From positions 1 through 45,807 of the forward strand of contig DATDGI010000382.1 of assembly GCA_036522155.1 (NCBI GenBank): a stretch of DNA of 45,807 bases. The letters are read 5' to 3'. How positions within the stretch are numbered: position 1 is the first letter of the stretch; each line of letters opens with the position of its first letter. This document shows, in pieces, positions 1 through 7,306 of this stretch. A program made the translations under genes and the position numbers. The notes beneath the pieces are model-generated. The model saw only the letters and a list, made by a program, of their open reading frames with translations, searched no databases and was not told where the DNA came from. This DNA is from UBA9676 sp036522155 (GTDB taxonomy: Bacteria; Actinomycetota; Actinomycetes; Streptosporangiales; Streptosporangiaceae).

Positions 1-63
1 CTTTGGGTCGTTACCGCAGCCCAAATCGTCCAGGTCCGGTCTTGGCCGCACCCCGGTGTGTGA

Positions 64-1062
64 TTACAGGACGTCGTGGCCGGGGTGGGGCTCGGCCGGG
101 ATGGGACGGGGCTGGGCGGGGATGGTGCCGAGCCGGCCCGCCTGATAGTCCTCGAACGCCGTGATCAGCTCGTCCCTGGTGTTCATCACGAACGGGCCGT
201 AGGCCGCGACCGGCTCACGGATGGGCTGGCCGCCGAGCAGCAGCACGTCGAAGTTCTCGCCCGGGCCATCCGGCCGCTGGCTGGCTGCCAAGGTGATGGC
301 GTCGCCCGGGCCGAACACGGTCAGCTGGCCCATCCGCACCGGCCGCCGCTGGGTACCGACGGTGCCCGAGCCGGCCAGCACGTAGGCGAGCGCGTTGAAG
401 TCGCGCCGCCACGGCAGCCGGACCTGGGCGCCGGGCGCGACGGTGGCGTGCACCAGGGTGATCGGGGTGTGGGTGATGCCGGGACCAGGGTGGCCCGCCA
501 GGTCCCCGGCGATGACCCGGAGCAGTGCCCCGCCGTCGGCCGAGGACAGCAGCGCGACCTGGCCGGCCCGGATGTCCTGGTACCGGGGGGTGGTCATCTT
601 CAGCGTGCGGGGCAGGTTGACCCAGAGCTGGAAGCCGTGGAACAGCCCGCCGCTGGCGACCAGTTCCTCCGGCGGCTCCTCGATGTGCAGAATCCCGCCG
701 CCAGCGGTCATCCACTGCGTGTCGCCGTTGGTGATCAGCCCGCCGCCGCCGTTGGAGTCCTGGTGGCGGAAGACGCCGTCGATGATGTAGGTGACGGTCT
801 CGAAGCCCCGGTGCGGGTGCCAGGCGGTTCCCTTCGGCTCGCCGGGCGCGTAATCGACCTCGCCCATCTGGTCCATGTGGATGAACGGATCCAGCCGGGC
901 CAGGTCCACCCCGGCGAACGCGCGGCGGACCGGGAAGCCCTCACCCTCGAACCCGGACGGGGCGGTGGTGACCGAGGCCACCGGGCGGTCCGCCGCCACC
1001 GCGGGGTCCGGCTCGGCGACGCGCGGCAGGACCAGGATGTCGTCGACGGTGACCGCGGGCAT
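64..1062 (-). CDS. Pirin family protein
   Basis: This 332-residue protein has the two-cupin (bicupin) layout of pirins. The N-terminal cupin carries the metal-site signature HPHRGFETVTYIIDG near residues 82-96, followed by a second histidine-containing strand (ILHIEEP) and the FHGFQLWVNLP strand typical of the family. Pirins bind Fe(II) or another metal; some are quercetin 2,3-dioxygenases and others regulators, and the sequence does not decide which. The ATG at 1062 is preceded by a purine-rich GAGGGAGCGAGG stretch, a plausible ribosome binding site. The gene reads towards the window's left edge and its TAA lies only 63 bases from it, so downstream partners are unseen. The long plus-strand frame over it is a shadow. 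Confidence 0.93.
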   Translation of the reverse strand: MPAVTVDDILVLPRVAEPDPAVAADRPVASVTTAPSGFEGEGFPVRRAFAGVDLARLDPFIHMDQMGEVDYAPGEPKGTAWHPHRGFETVTYIIDGVFRHQDSNGGGGLITNGDTQWMTAGGGILHIEEPPEELVASGGLFHGFQLWVNLPRTLKMTTPRYQDIRAGQVALLSSADGGALLRVIAGDLAGHPGPGITHTPITLVHATVAPGAQVRLPWRRDFNALAYVLAGSGTVGTQRRPVRMGQLTVFGPGDAITLAASQRPDGPGENFDVLLLGGQPIREPVAAYGPFVMNTRDELITAFEDYQAGRLGTIPAQPRPIPAEPHPGHDVL

Positions 1063-1172
1063 GGCCTCGCTCCCTCACTGGCAGGTAAGCCGATCGCCGC
1101 CGGTGGTCCGGTGGCGTCTCGCCCCCGTTAACGATAGTTGACCGCGCAACATTCCTGGAACCGGCGCCGGCG

Positions 1173-1850
1173 CTAGGGCAGTTTCCAGTCGACGGGCTCG
1201 CCGCCCTGCTGGGCCAGCAGGGCGTTGGCCCGGGAGAACGGGCGGGAGCCGAAAAACCCGCGGTCGGCCGAGTACGGGCTGGGGTGGGCCGACTCGATCC
1301 TGGGCACCTGGCCGAGCAACGGCGCCAGGTTGCCAGCGTCACGGCCCCACAGGATCGCGACCAGCGGGCCGGGCCGGGCGGCGAGCGCCCGGATGGCCTG
1401 CTCGGTGACCTCCTCCCAGCCCCGGCCCCGGTGCGAGCCGGGCTTGCCGGGCTGCACGGTCAGGACCCGGTTGAGCAGCAGCACGCCGCGCCCGGTCCAG
1501 GGCGACAGGTCACCGCTGGACGGCGCCGGATAGCCCAGGTCGGCGGAGTATTCGCGGAAGATGTTGACCAGGCTCGGCGGCAGCGCCCGCACGCTGGCCG
1601 GCACCGAGAAGCTCAGCCCGACCGCGTGCCCGGGGGTCGGGTATGGGTCCTGGCCGACGATCAGCACCCGGACATCAGCGAAGGGCTGGGTGAACGCCCG
1701 CAGCACGTTCTCACCGGCCGGCAGGTACCGGCGGCCCGCCGCGAGTTCGCCCCGCAGGAAGTTGCCCATGGCCGCGATCCGGCCCGCGACCGGTTCCAGC
1801 GCCGCCGCCCAGCCGGCCTCAACCACCTCGCCCAGATCGCGTGCCGCCAC
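1173..1850 (-). CDS. ung: Uracil-DNA glycosylase, family 1
   Basis: This enzyme excises uracil from DNA to start base-excision repair. The 225-residue product has the usual family length. The catalytic water-activating motif GQDPY is at about residues 66-70 (Asp68), followed by the GLSFSV segment, the LLLNRVLTV strand, ILWG, and the DNA-intercalation loop HPSPYSADRGFFGSRPF at about residues 189-205. Proline replaces the common histidine after GQDPY, a form I associate with actinobacterial Ung. The open frame extends much further upstream, to 2744, but that part is a low-complexity shadow antisense to the next gene. I chose the GTG at 1850 because it gives the family length, although no clear Shine-Dalgarno precedes it. 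It diverges from the membrane protein gene at 2010. Confidence 0.93.
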   Translation of the reverse strand: MAARDLGEVVEAGWAAALEPVAGRIAAMGNFLRGELAAGRRYLPAGENVLRAFTQPFADVRVLIVGQDPYPTPGHAVGLSFSVPASVRALPPSLVNIFREYSADLGYPAPSSGDLSPWTGRGVLLLNRVLTVQPGKPGSHRGRGWEEVTEQAIRALAARPGPLVAILWGRDAGNLAPLLGQVPRIESAHPSPYSADRGFFGSRPFSRANALLAQQGGEPVDWKLP

Positions 1851-2009
1851 CCCAGAACTGTAGTGCGGCGGTGGCGGCCGCCGGTGCCGCGACGGCCGAT
1901 CGCCACGGGCCAGCCAGCCCGCCCGCCGTCTCCCCGGCCGGCCCGGCTGAGCCGCAGCCGGGCCCGATCCGTACTGGAGGGTGGTAACGGCGACCGGCGG
2001 GAGGGCGAC

Positions 2010-2600
2010 ATGGCAGCCGAACACGGATCTGGCGGGCCGGCCACGGTCATTACCGGCGGGTCGGCGGCCGCCCGGCTGGCCCTGGCGGCCGTGCTGGCTG
2101 CCGTGGTCACCGGGGTGCTGGTGATCGCCGGCCGGGTGCACCAGCCGGACTATTCGGCCAGTATCTTCGGGCAGACCGCGATCGGGGCGCTGGCGCTGAA
2201 GTCGTGGCTGGCCAGCATCGCCCTCGGGCTCGCCGCGGGGCAGGTGCTGCTGGCCCTCTGGCTGTACCGGAAGCTGCCCGGGCGGCCCGCCCCGCGCCGG
2301 TGGGTGGGGCCGGCTCACCGGCTGACCGGAGTCACCCTGATCGCCGTCACCATCCCGGTCGCCCTGCACTGCCTGATCGCCTACGGGGTCCAGCTGACCA
2401 GCCTCCGGGTGGCGGTGCACTCCCTGGCCGGCTGCTTCCTGTACGGGGCGTTCGCGGCCAAGATCCTGCTGGTGCACAGCCGGCGGCTGCCCGGCTGGGC
2501 GCTCCCGGTCGCGGGCGGAACGCTGGTCGCGGTGGTCGCCGTCCTGTGGTACACCGCCGCCCTGTGGTACTTCCACGGCTTCCAGCTGCCCGGCTTGTGA
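2010..2600 (+). CDS. DUF6529-like membrane protein
   Basis: This 196-residue protein has about five hydrophobic segments (roughly residues 20-42, 58-85, 100-122, 132-152 and 160-185). The phrase SIFGQTAIGALALKSWLAS, conserved histidines in membrane segments (LHCLIAYG, VHSLAGC, LLVHSR) and the ending WYTAALWYF recall a family annotated in actinobacteria as DUF6529, with a cytochrome-b561-like feel. Haem binding through the spaced histidines is an inference. The ATG at 2010 is preceded by GGCGGGAGGGCGAC, a good ribosome binding site. The frame is open upstream to 1284, but that part overlaps ung antisense and is not coding. Substrate and role are unknown. Confidence 0.8.
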   Translation: MAAEHGSGGPATVITGGSAAARLALAAVLAAVVTGVLVIAGRVHQPDYSASIFGQTAIGALALKSWLASIALGLAAGQVLLALWLYRKLPGRPAPRRWVGPAHRLTGVTLIAVTIPVALHCLIAYGVQLTSLRVAVHSLAGCFLYGAFAAKILLVHSRRLPGWALPVAGGTLVAVVAVLWYTAALWYFHGFQLPGL

Positions 2601-2657
2601 TATCGCTGGCCGGTGCGGACGGCCACGGCGGCAGGCTGTGGCCCGGCGGCCGGCCCG

Positions 2658-2663
2658 GATAAT
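2658..2663 (+). promoter_or_regulatory. Candidate -10 box for the VOC gene
   Basis: GATAAT sits in an otherwise very GC-rich 137-base gap, 75 bases before the VOC start. It matches the actinobacterial -10 consensus at 5 of 6 positions. No convincing -35 element is visible at the expected spacing, so this is only a candidate. Confidence 0.25.
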
Positions 2664-2737
2664 CTGGGTATGGCCGGGTCGGTCGGCCGGCCGGGCCCGG
2701 TGCGGCGCCGGGTGCGTGATGAGGCACGGAGGCGAGA

Positions 2738-3259
2738 ATGCCACAACCCCAGGGAGCCGAGCTCGCGGAAGTCAGGGCGCGCCGGGAGCGGCTGCGGGAG
2801 AAGTACCTGCGGCCACGCGGTGCGCGGCCGGCCACTACGGTGCAGGGGGTGCACCACGTGGCGTTCATCTGCCGCGATGTCGAGGAGACCATCCAGTTCT
2901 ACCAGGAGTTCCTCGGGTTCCCGCTGGTCGAGCTGGTGGAGAACCGCGACTACGCGGGCTCCAGCCATTTCTTCTTCGACATCGGCAACCGCAACCTGCT
3001 GGGGTTCTTCGACTTCCCCGGGCACGAGCACCCGGCGTTCGAGGAGACCATCGGCGGCCTGCAGCACATGGCGATCTCGATCTCGCCCCAGCAGTACGAC
3101 GCGGCCAGGAAGCGGTTCGACGAGGCCGGGTTCAGCTACCTCGGGCCCGACCGGGGAGTCGAGGAGAGCATGTACTTCCGCGACCCGAACGGGCTCCAGG
3201 TCGAGCTGTACCGGGAGGCGCTCGGCGTCTTCGTCGGCACCCCGCTGCTGGACTACTGA
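2738..3259 (+). CDS. VOC family (glyoxalase/dioxygenase superfamily) protein
   Basis: This 173-residue single-module vicinal-oxygen-chelate protein follows a charged 30-residue N-terminal helix. The core begins at GVHHVAFICRDVEETIQFYQ (about residues 37-56), where the first His is the usual metal ligand. It continues with LQHMAISI (second His) and ends with YFRDPNGLQVELYR, where the Glu in the QVELY strand is the expected last ligand. Such proteins act as metal-dependent dioxygenases, isomerases or lyases on small molecules; the substrate cannot be inferred. The ATG at 2738 has a close GGAGGCGAGA ribosome binding site. Its 3' end overlaps the convergent DUF3052 gene by 7 bases. Confidence 0.9.
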   Translation: MPQPQGAELAEVRARRERLREKYLRPRGARPATTVQGVHHVAFICRDVEETIQFYQEFLGFPLVELVENRDYAGSSHFFFDIGNRNLLGFFDFPGHEHPAFEETIGGLQHMAISISPQQYDAARKRFDEAGFSYLGPDRGVEESMYFRDPNGLQVELYREALGVFVGTPLLDY

Positions 3260-3738
3260 CCGGGGCCGCCCGGCCGCAGCTCCCGCCTGATCACCAGGCG
3301 CAGGCCGGACCAGGTCTGGTCGATCGCGCAGACCTTGTTGTCGACCAGGCCGGTGGGCAGGGCGATCTCCCTGACCACATGCTCGGTCATATCGGTGGCG
3401 ACCCCCGACGCCCGTTTCGGCCAGGCCACCCATAGCCCGGCAGCCGGGGCCATCCGGGCGCGCAGGCCGGCCAGTTGCCCGGCCAGGTCGGCACGCTGGG
3501 TCACGAAGACGACGATGACGTCCAGCGGGTCGCTGCCCGACAACTCGCGGCGGACCGGCGCAAGGCCGGGCAGGCCGGCGATCTCAGCGGCCACCCGGTC
3601 CATGGCCGTCATGTCCTCCGGCCGGCCAGAGACGCCGGCCGCCCGGCCCGGGCCGCCGAGCACAGCGACCTCATCGCCCGGCTTGACGCCGAGCTTGCGC
3701 GGCAGTGGCGTACCGGAGTACCCGGCCTGCGGCGCCAC
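3253..3738 (-). CDS. DUF3052 family protein
   Basis: This 161-residue protein starts with a GYSGTPLPRKLG signature. It carries the strongly conserved block LWVAWPKRASGV...DMTEHVVREIALPTGLVDNKVCAIDQTWSGLRLVIRREL, which I recognise as the DUF3052 type common in actinobacteria. The family's function is unknown. The GTG start at 3738 is two bases downstream of the preceding gene's stop (TAG at 3743-3741), so the two genes are probably translationally coupled. The frame is open further upstream, but that is the shifted frame of the preceding gene. The stop codon lies inside the end of the convergent VOC gene. Confidence 0.85.
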   Translation of the reverse strand: MAPQAGYSGTPLPRKLGVKPGDEVAVLGGPGRAAGVSGRPEDMTAMDRVAAEIAGLPGLAPVRRELSGSDPLDVIVVFVTQRADLAGQLAGLRARMAPAAGLWVAWPKRASGVATDMTEHVVREIALPTGLVDNKVCAIDQTWSGLRLVIRRELRPGGPGQ

Positions 3739-3740
3739 CG

Positions 3741-4367
3741 CTACATGCGCGACCTGAGCGTGGCCAGCCCGTCGCCGGACAGGTCGTCGAGCGCCGCGGT
3801 CCGGCCGGTCATGGCCAGCACCAGCGACAGGGCCGGGCCGGTCACCTCCGGCCCGCTGCCGGTCTGCCAGTCCTGATCGGCCGCCTTGAGGGTCAGCCCG
3901 TCGATCCGCCGCTTGCTGCCGATCAGCAGGTTGGACCCCTTGTTGAAGTCGGCCACCCGGATGACCGCCTCGGCCGGGTACTCCCGCTTGATGCCCAGCG
4001 GCCGCCGGATGTCCTCGCCGTGGATGATGGCCTCGCCGAGCATCGCCTCGACCGGGCCCGGCGGGTGGGTGGTGGCGGTCAGCAGCTTGCGGAACTCGGC
4101 CAGCGCCTCGGCCGGGGTGGCGGTGGCCTCGGCCGCGATGCGGTTCGCGGTCATGGTGTTGAACCGGAAGCCGGCCTTGGCCAGGGCGGCGAAGAAGGCC
4201 GGCGGCGTCATCCGGGCGGTCGCGATGACATGCCCGAACGCGTCGCGGACCGTCCACTCGCTGCACAGCGACGGGGTCGCCCACTGCTCGGCGGTAAGTG
4301 TGGCCAGGTCATTCGCGAGCGCCTCACGCTCAGCGTGGATCAGCGGCCACGGGCTCGACGCTGCCAT
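3741..4367 (-). CDS. Maleylpyruvate isomerase family mycothiol-dependent protein
   Basis: This 208-residue protein of the DinB/MDMPI fold starts with a helix rich in Ala, Glu and Leu. It then has the landmark SLCSEWTVRDAFGHVIATA (about residues 53-71, with the metal-site His in FGHV) and EAIIHGEDIRRPLGI (about residues 128-142, second His). The family includes mycothiol-dependent maleylpyruvate isomerase and many uncharacterised actinobacterial relatives (TIGR03083 type). The exact substrate is unknown. The ATG at 4367 follows a GGGAGGGGATTGAG ribosome binding site. It is the upstream partner of the DUF3052 gene and lies 95 bases downstream of the XdhC-domain gene on the same strand. Confidence 0.85.
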   Translation of the reverse strand: MAASSPWPLIHAEREALANDLATLTAEQWATPSLCSEWTVRDAFGHVIATARMTPPAFFAALAKAGFRFNTMTANRIAAEATATPAEALAEFRKLLTATTHPPGPVEAMLGEAIIHGEDIRRPLGIKREYPAEAVIRVADFNKGSNLLIGSKRRIDGLTLKAADQDWQTGSGPEVTGPALSLVLAMTGRTAALDDLSGDGLATLRSRM

Positions 4368-4462
4368 CTCAATCCCCTCCCGCTATTGGACGATCACCAT
4401 AACGTGACGCGGTGCCGGATGGTTCACCAGAACCCCCGCCGGGCCGGCGGGCGCACCGCCGT

Positions 4463-5029
4463 TCAGAATTCAAATCCCCCGGGGCGGCCGTTCCGGTCCG
4501 CGATCAGGCCGGCCAGGGTGGCCAGCGCGATCTCGGCCGGGGTGCGGGAGCCGATGTTCAGCCCGATCGGCCGGTGCACGCGGGCGATGTCGGCCTCGGC
4601 CACGCCCAGTTCGGTCAGGGCGGGGATGTGCGGGGCCGGGTGGCGCGGGTTGCCCAGCACGCCGATCCAGCGGGCCCGGCCGGCCAGCGCGTCGCGGAGC
4701 ACCAGGCCGAGTTCGGGCCGGTGATGATCGGTCACCACGACATCGGTGCTGCCGTCCAGGAGACCAGCGAAGCCGCTGGCCACACTCATCCCGGCCGGGC
4801 CGTCCCCGGCCCGCTCCGGATCGGGCTCGACCAGCACCGGCCGGAACCCAGCGTCACCGGCGAAGTGGAGCAGGATGCGGGCGACGGGGGAGGCGAAGAC
4901 GGCCACCAGGGTCCGGGTGACCTCCGGCAGCGGGGCCACCCCGTGGGCCACATCGCAGGCGGGGTCCTCGGCCGCGGCCAGGCCGCCCGGGTGGGGATGG
5001 CCATGCTGGTCCAGGTGCTCAGCAGTCAT
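4463..5029 (-). CDS. XdhC C-terminal (Rossmann) domain protein
   Basis: This 188-residue protein has the C-terminal NAD-binding-like domain of the XdhC/CoxI family, which helps insert or mature the molybdenum cofactor of xanthine/CO-dehydrogenase-type enzymes. Landmarks are VVVTDHHRPELGLVL, ARWIGVLGNPRHPAPHIPAL and the strongly conserved ending IARVHRPIGLNIGSRTPAEIALATLAGLIADRNG. The N-terminal XdhC_CoxI domain is absent, and no molybdoenzyme genes are in the window. The ATG at 5029 is inferred; the frame is open upstream to 6103 only as a shadow of the first kinase gene. It diverges from that kinase gene with about 100 bases between them. Confidence 0.82.
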   Translation of the reverse strand: MTAEHLDQHGHPHPGGLAAAEDPACDVAHGVAPLPEVTRTLVAVFASPVARILLHFAGDAGFRPVLVEPDPERAGDGPAGMSVASGFAGLLDGSTDVVVTDHHRPELGLVLRDALAGRARWIGVLGNPRHPAPHIPALTELGVAEADIARVHRPIGLNIGSRTPAEIALATLAGLIADRNGRPGGFEF

Positions 5030-5128
5030 GGCAGTGAGCCTGCCACGGGCCGGTGCCGGAGTCGACGTCCGATCACACAGAGTAGAGTCTATGTTACTAA
5101 TAGTGGCAGTATGGGGCGAGGGGGAGGC
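5030..5128. promoter_or_regulatory. Divergent promoter region, XdhC-domain gene / kinase operon
   Basis: This short gap between divergent genes contains the only AT-rich patch in the neighbourhood, at about 5081-5112 (AGTAGAGTCTATGTTACTAA and following). TATGTT at 5090-5095 and TACTAA at 5095-5100 could each serve as a -10 for the kinase operon. No clear -35 is visible, so exact elements are uncertain. Confidence 0.3.
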
Positions 5129-7306
5129 GTGACCCACGATCGTCCCGGGCTCGTCCAGCTTCAGCCTGGCGGGCCCAGGCGGCAGAGAGAGCGGGCGCGC
5201 AGGCCGGGATCGATGAGCCGGTGGCTGTGGCGTGCCCTGGTCGTGTTCGTGCTGCTGCTGGGAGCGTCCGGCCTGCTCATCTACTTCGCCACCCAGGCGC
5301 AGCAGCGGGCGATCGGCGACGTGACCGGATACCTCCAGCCGCTGGACGCCGCCAACCTGGACCTTCGGGCCGACTTCACCCATGCCCAGGCGCTGCAGCA
5401 TGCCTACCTGCTCACCCGCGAGCCCTATCTGCTGGCCAGCTACAACAGCGTGGAACGGCAGCTCAGCCTGGGACTGGCGAGGGCGCAGGCGGAAACCACC
5501 GGGCGCTGGCGTGGCTATGTCGCCAGCGAGCGGCAGGCCGCGGCGACCTGGGAAAGCTATGCGGAGACGATCGCGGCGCTGCCACCCGGGAGTCCCGGCC
5601 TGGCCGGGCTGGACAGCCTGAGCGCGGCCAGCGCCCGCATCTTCTACCAGGCGAGCGCTCAGCTGCACGGGCAGATTGCGGCCCAGGTCTTTAAGGTCAT
5701 CCGCAGCGGCCAGCAGGCGCAGAACCGGGCAGTGGCCTGGAGCGCGGTGTTCATGCTGGCGGTGCTGGTGTCCGTGGTCCTGGTCGGGATCGGCATCATC
5801 CGCGAGGTCGCCCGGCCGCTGGCCCGGCTCACCTCCACCCTGCGCAGGCTTACCTCGGGCGAAACCAGCGCCCGGGCGGAGCTGACCGGCGCGGCGGAGA
5901 CCGTGGAGGTGGCCCGCTCGCTGAACGCGCTGGCCGACGAATCCGACCGGCTCCGGGCGCAGGAGGCGGAGGCGGCCAGGCTGCGGGCCATGGCCAGGGA
6001 CGGCGGCATCCAGATCCGGGAGCACCTGCGGGCGCGCGACGTCATTACCGAGGCCGGCCGGGTGGTGACCGCCGGCCTCTGCGCCGAGGTGGTGTACCTG
6101 CACCTGGTGGAGGAGGACGGATCGATCAGCCCGCCCGTCGGCAACGAGCAGGACTGGCTGATGCCGGACGAGTTCGCCACCAACTTCCCGGCCGAGTCAC
6201 TCGCCTCGATCCGGGAGGCGTTCCGCACCCACACCAGCATCGTGACCCAGGACGTGCCCGGCCCGGAGGGTGACTCCATCCGGCCCGACATCCGCGATCA
6301 TCTGCGCCGGATCGGGACCGAGGCCATCCTGACCACGCCGTTCGGGGTCGGCTCCGACCTGCTCGGTTTCATCGTCGCCATCCGGCTGCGCCAGGGCTCC
6401 CCGTGGACGCCGGAGGAGATCGGCGCGGTGGAATCCATCGCCACCGACCTCGGCCGCGGGCTGCACCACGCCCGGCTGTACGAGGGGGAGAACCGCCTGG
6501 TCGGCGAGCTGAAGGCGATCGACCGGGCCAAGTCCGATTTCCTGGCCACCGTCTCGCACGAGCTCCGCACGCCGCTGACCAGCATCGCCGGGTACGTGGA
6601 GATACTGCGGGAGCTGGGGGCCGGCCCGCTGAACCCGGCCCAGGCGCGGATGCTGGAGACCGTCGACCGCAACACCACCCGGCTGCGGCGGCTGATCGAG
6701 GACGTGCTGACCCTGTCCCGGATCGAATCGGGCGTGTTCAGGACGGCCAAGAGGCCGGTGAACCTGGCGGACGTGGTCGCCGAGGCGGTCACCGCGCTGC
6801 GGCCCACCGCCGCCCGCAACGACGTGGCGCTCAATTTGTCGTATTCCGGCGCCGACCGCGGCCTGATCGTGGCCGGCGACGCTGGCCAGCTCGACCGGGT
6901 GGTGACGAACCTGCTGTCCAACGCGGTGAAGTTCACCCCGGCCGGTGGCGAGATACGGGTCGCGGCCAGCGGGACGGACAAGATGGCCGTGGTGGAGATC
7001 AGCGACACCGGGGTGGGCATCCCGGCGGCCGACCAGAAGGAGCTGTTCACCCGCTTCTTCCGCGCCTCCAACGCGGTGGACCGGGCCATCCCCGGTACCG
7101 GGCTCGGCCTGGCCATCGTCCGCACCATCGTCGACAACCACGGCGGCCAGATCACGGTGGACTCGCGCGAGGGTGAGGGTACGACGGTCACCACCCGGAT
7201 TCCGCTGCTGCCGGATGACGCCGCCGGGAGCCCGCCGGGCCGGGCCGGGCCTGGCCTGGCCGCGTCAGCGGCCCGGGCCGCGGGCGGGCGCGGAGACCGG
7301 CGGTGA
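5129..7306 (+). CDS. Sensor histidine kinase 1 (TM-sensor-TM-HAMP-GAF-HisKA-HATPase)
   Basis: This 725-residue membrane histidine kinase has TM1 at about residues 33-54, an extracytoplasmic helical CHASE3-like sensor of about 145 residues, TM2 at about 201-226, HAMP to about 275 and a GAF domain at about 300-440. The HisKA motif SHELRTPLTSIAGY follows (phospho-acceptor about His477). The HATPase_c domain shows an N box (LLSNAVKFTP), G1 (DTGVGIP), F box (FTRFFRAS) and G2 (GTGLGLAIVR). All catalytic motifs are present. The start is uncertain: GTG 5129 leaves little room after GGGGGAGG, and ATG 5111 or ATG 5213 are in-frame alternatives. It is the first of three coupled kinase genes and overlaps the next by 4 bases. 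No response regulator lies nearby. Confidence 0.9.
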   Translation: MTHDRPGLVQLQPGGPRRQRERARRPGSMSRWLWRALVVFVLLLGASGLLIYFATQAQQRAIGDVTGYLQPLDAANLDLRADFTHAQALQHAYLLTREPYLLASYNSVERQLSLGLARAQAETTGRWRGYVASERQAAATWESYAETIAALPPGSPGLAGLDSLSAASARIFYQASAQLHGQIAAQVFKVIRSGQQAQNRAVAWSAVFMLAVLVSVVLVGIGIIREVARPLARLTSTLRRLTSGETSARAELTGAAETVEVARSLNALADESDRLRAQEAEAARLRAMARDGGIQIREHLRARDVITEAGRVVTAGLCAEVVYLHLVEEDGSISPPVGNEQDWLMPDEFATNFPAESLASIREAFRTHTSIVTQDVPGPEGDSIRPDIRDHLRRIGTEAILTTPFGVGSDLLGFIVAIRLRQGSPWTPEEIGAVESIATDLGRGLHHARLYEGENRLVGELKAIDRAKSDFLATVSHELRTPLTSIAGYVEILRELGAGPLNPAQARMLETVDRNTTRLRRLIEDVLTLSRIESGVFRTAKRPVNLADVVAEAVTALRPTAARNDVALNLSYSGADRGLIVAGDAGQLDRVVTNLLSNAVKFTPAGGEIRVAASGTDKMAVVEISDTGVGIPAADQKELFTRFFRASNAVDRAIPGTGLGLAIVRTIVDNHGGQITVDSREGEGTTVTTRIPLLPDDAAGSPPGRAGPGLAASAARAAGGRGDRR

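Noticed and set aside
1173..2744. 523-residue version of the uracil-DNA glycosylase
   Set aside because: Residues before the GTG at 1850 are low-complexity and antisense to the DUF6529-like gene; family length fits the shorter form.
4463..6103. Long minus-strand frame extending the XdhC-domain protein to 546 residues
   Set aside because: The extra N-terminal part is antisense to kinase 1 and has no domain. ATG 5029 gives the expected domain boundary.
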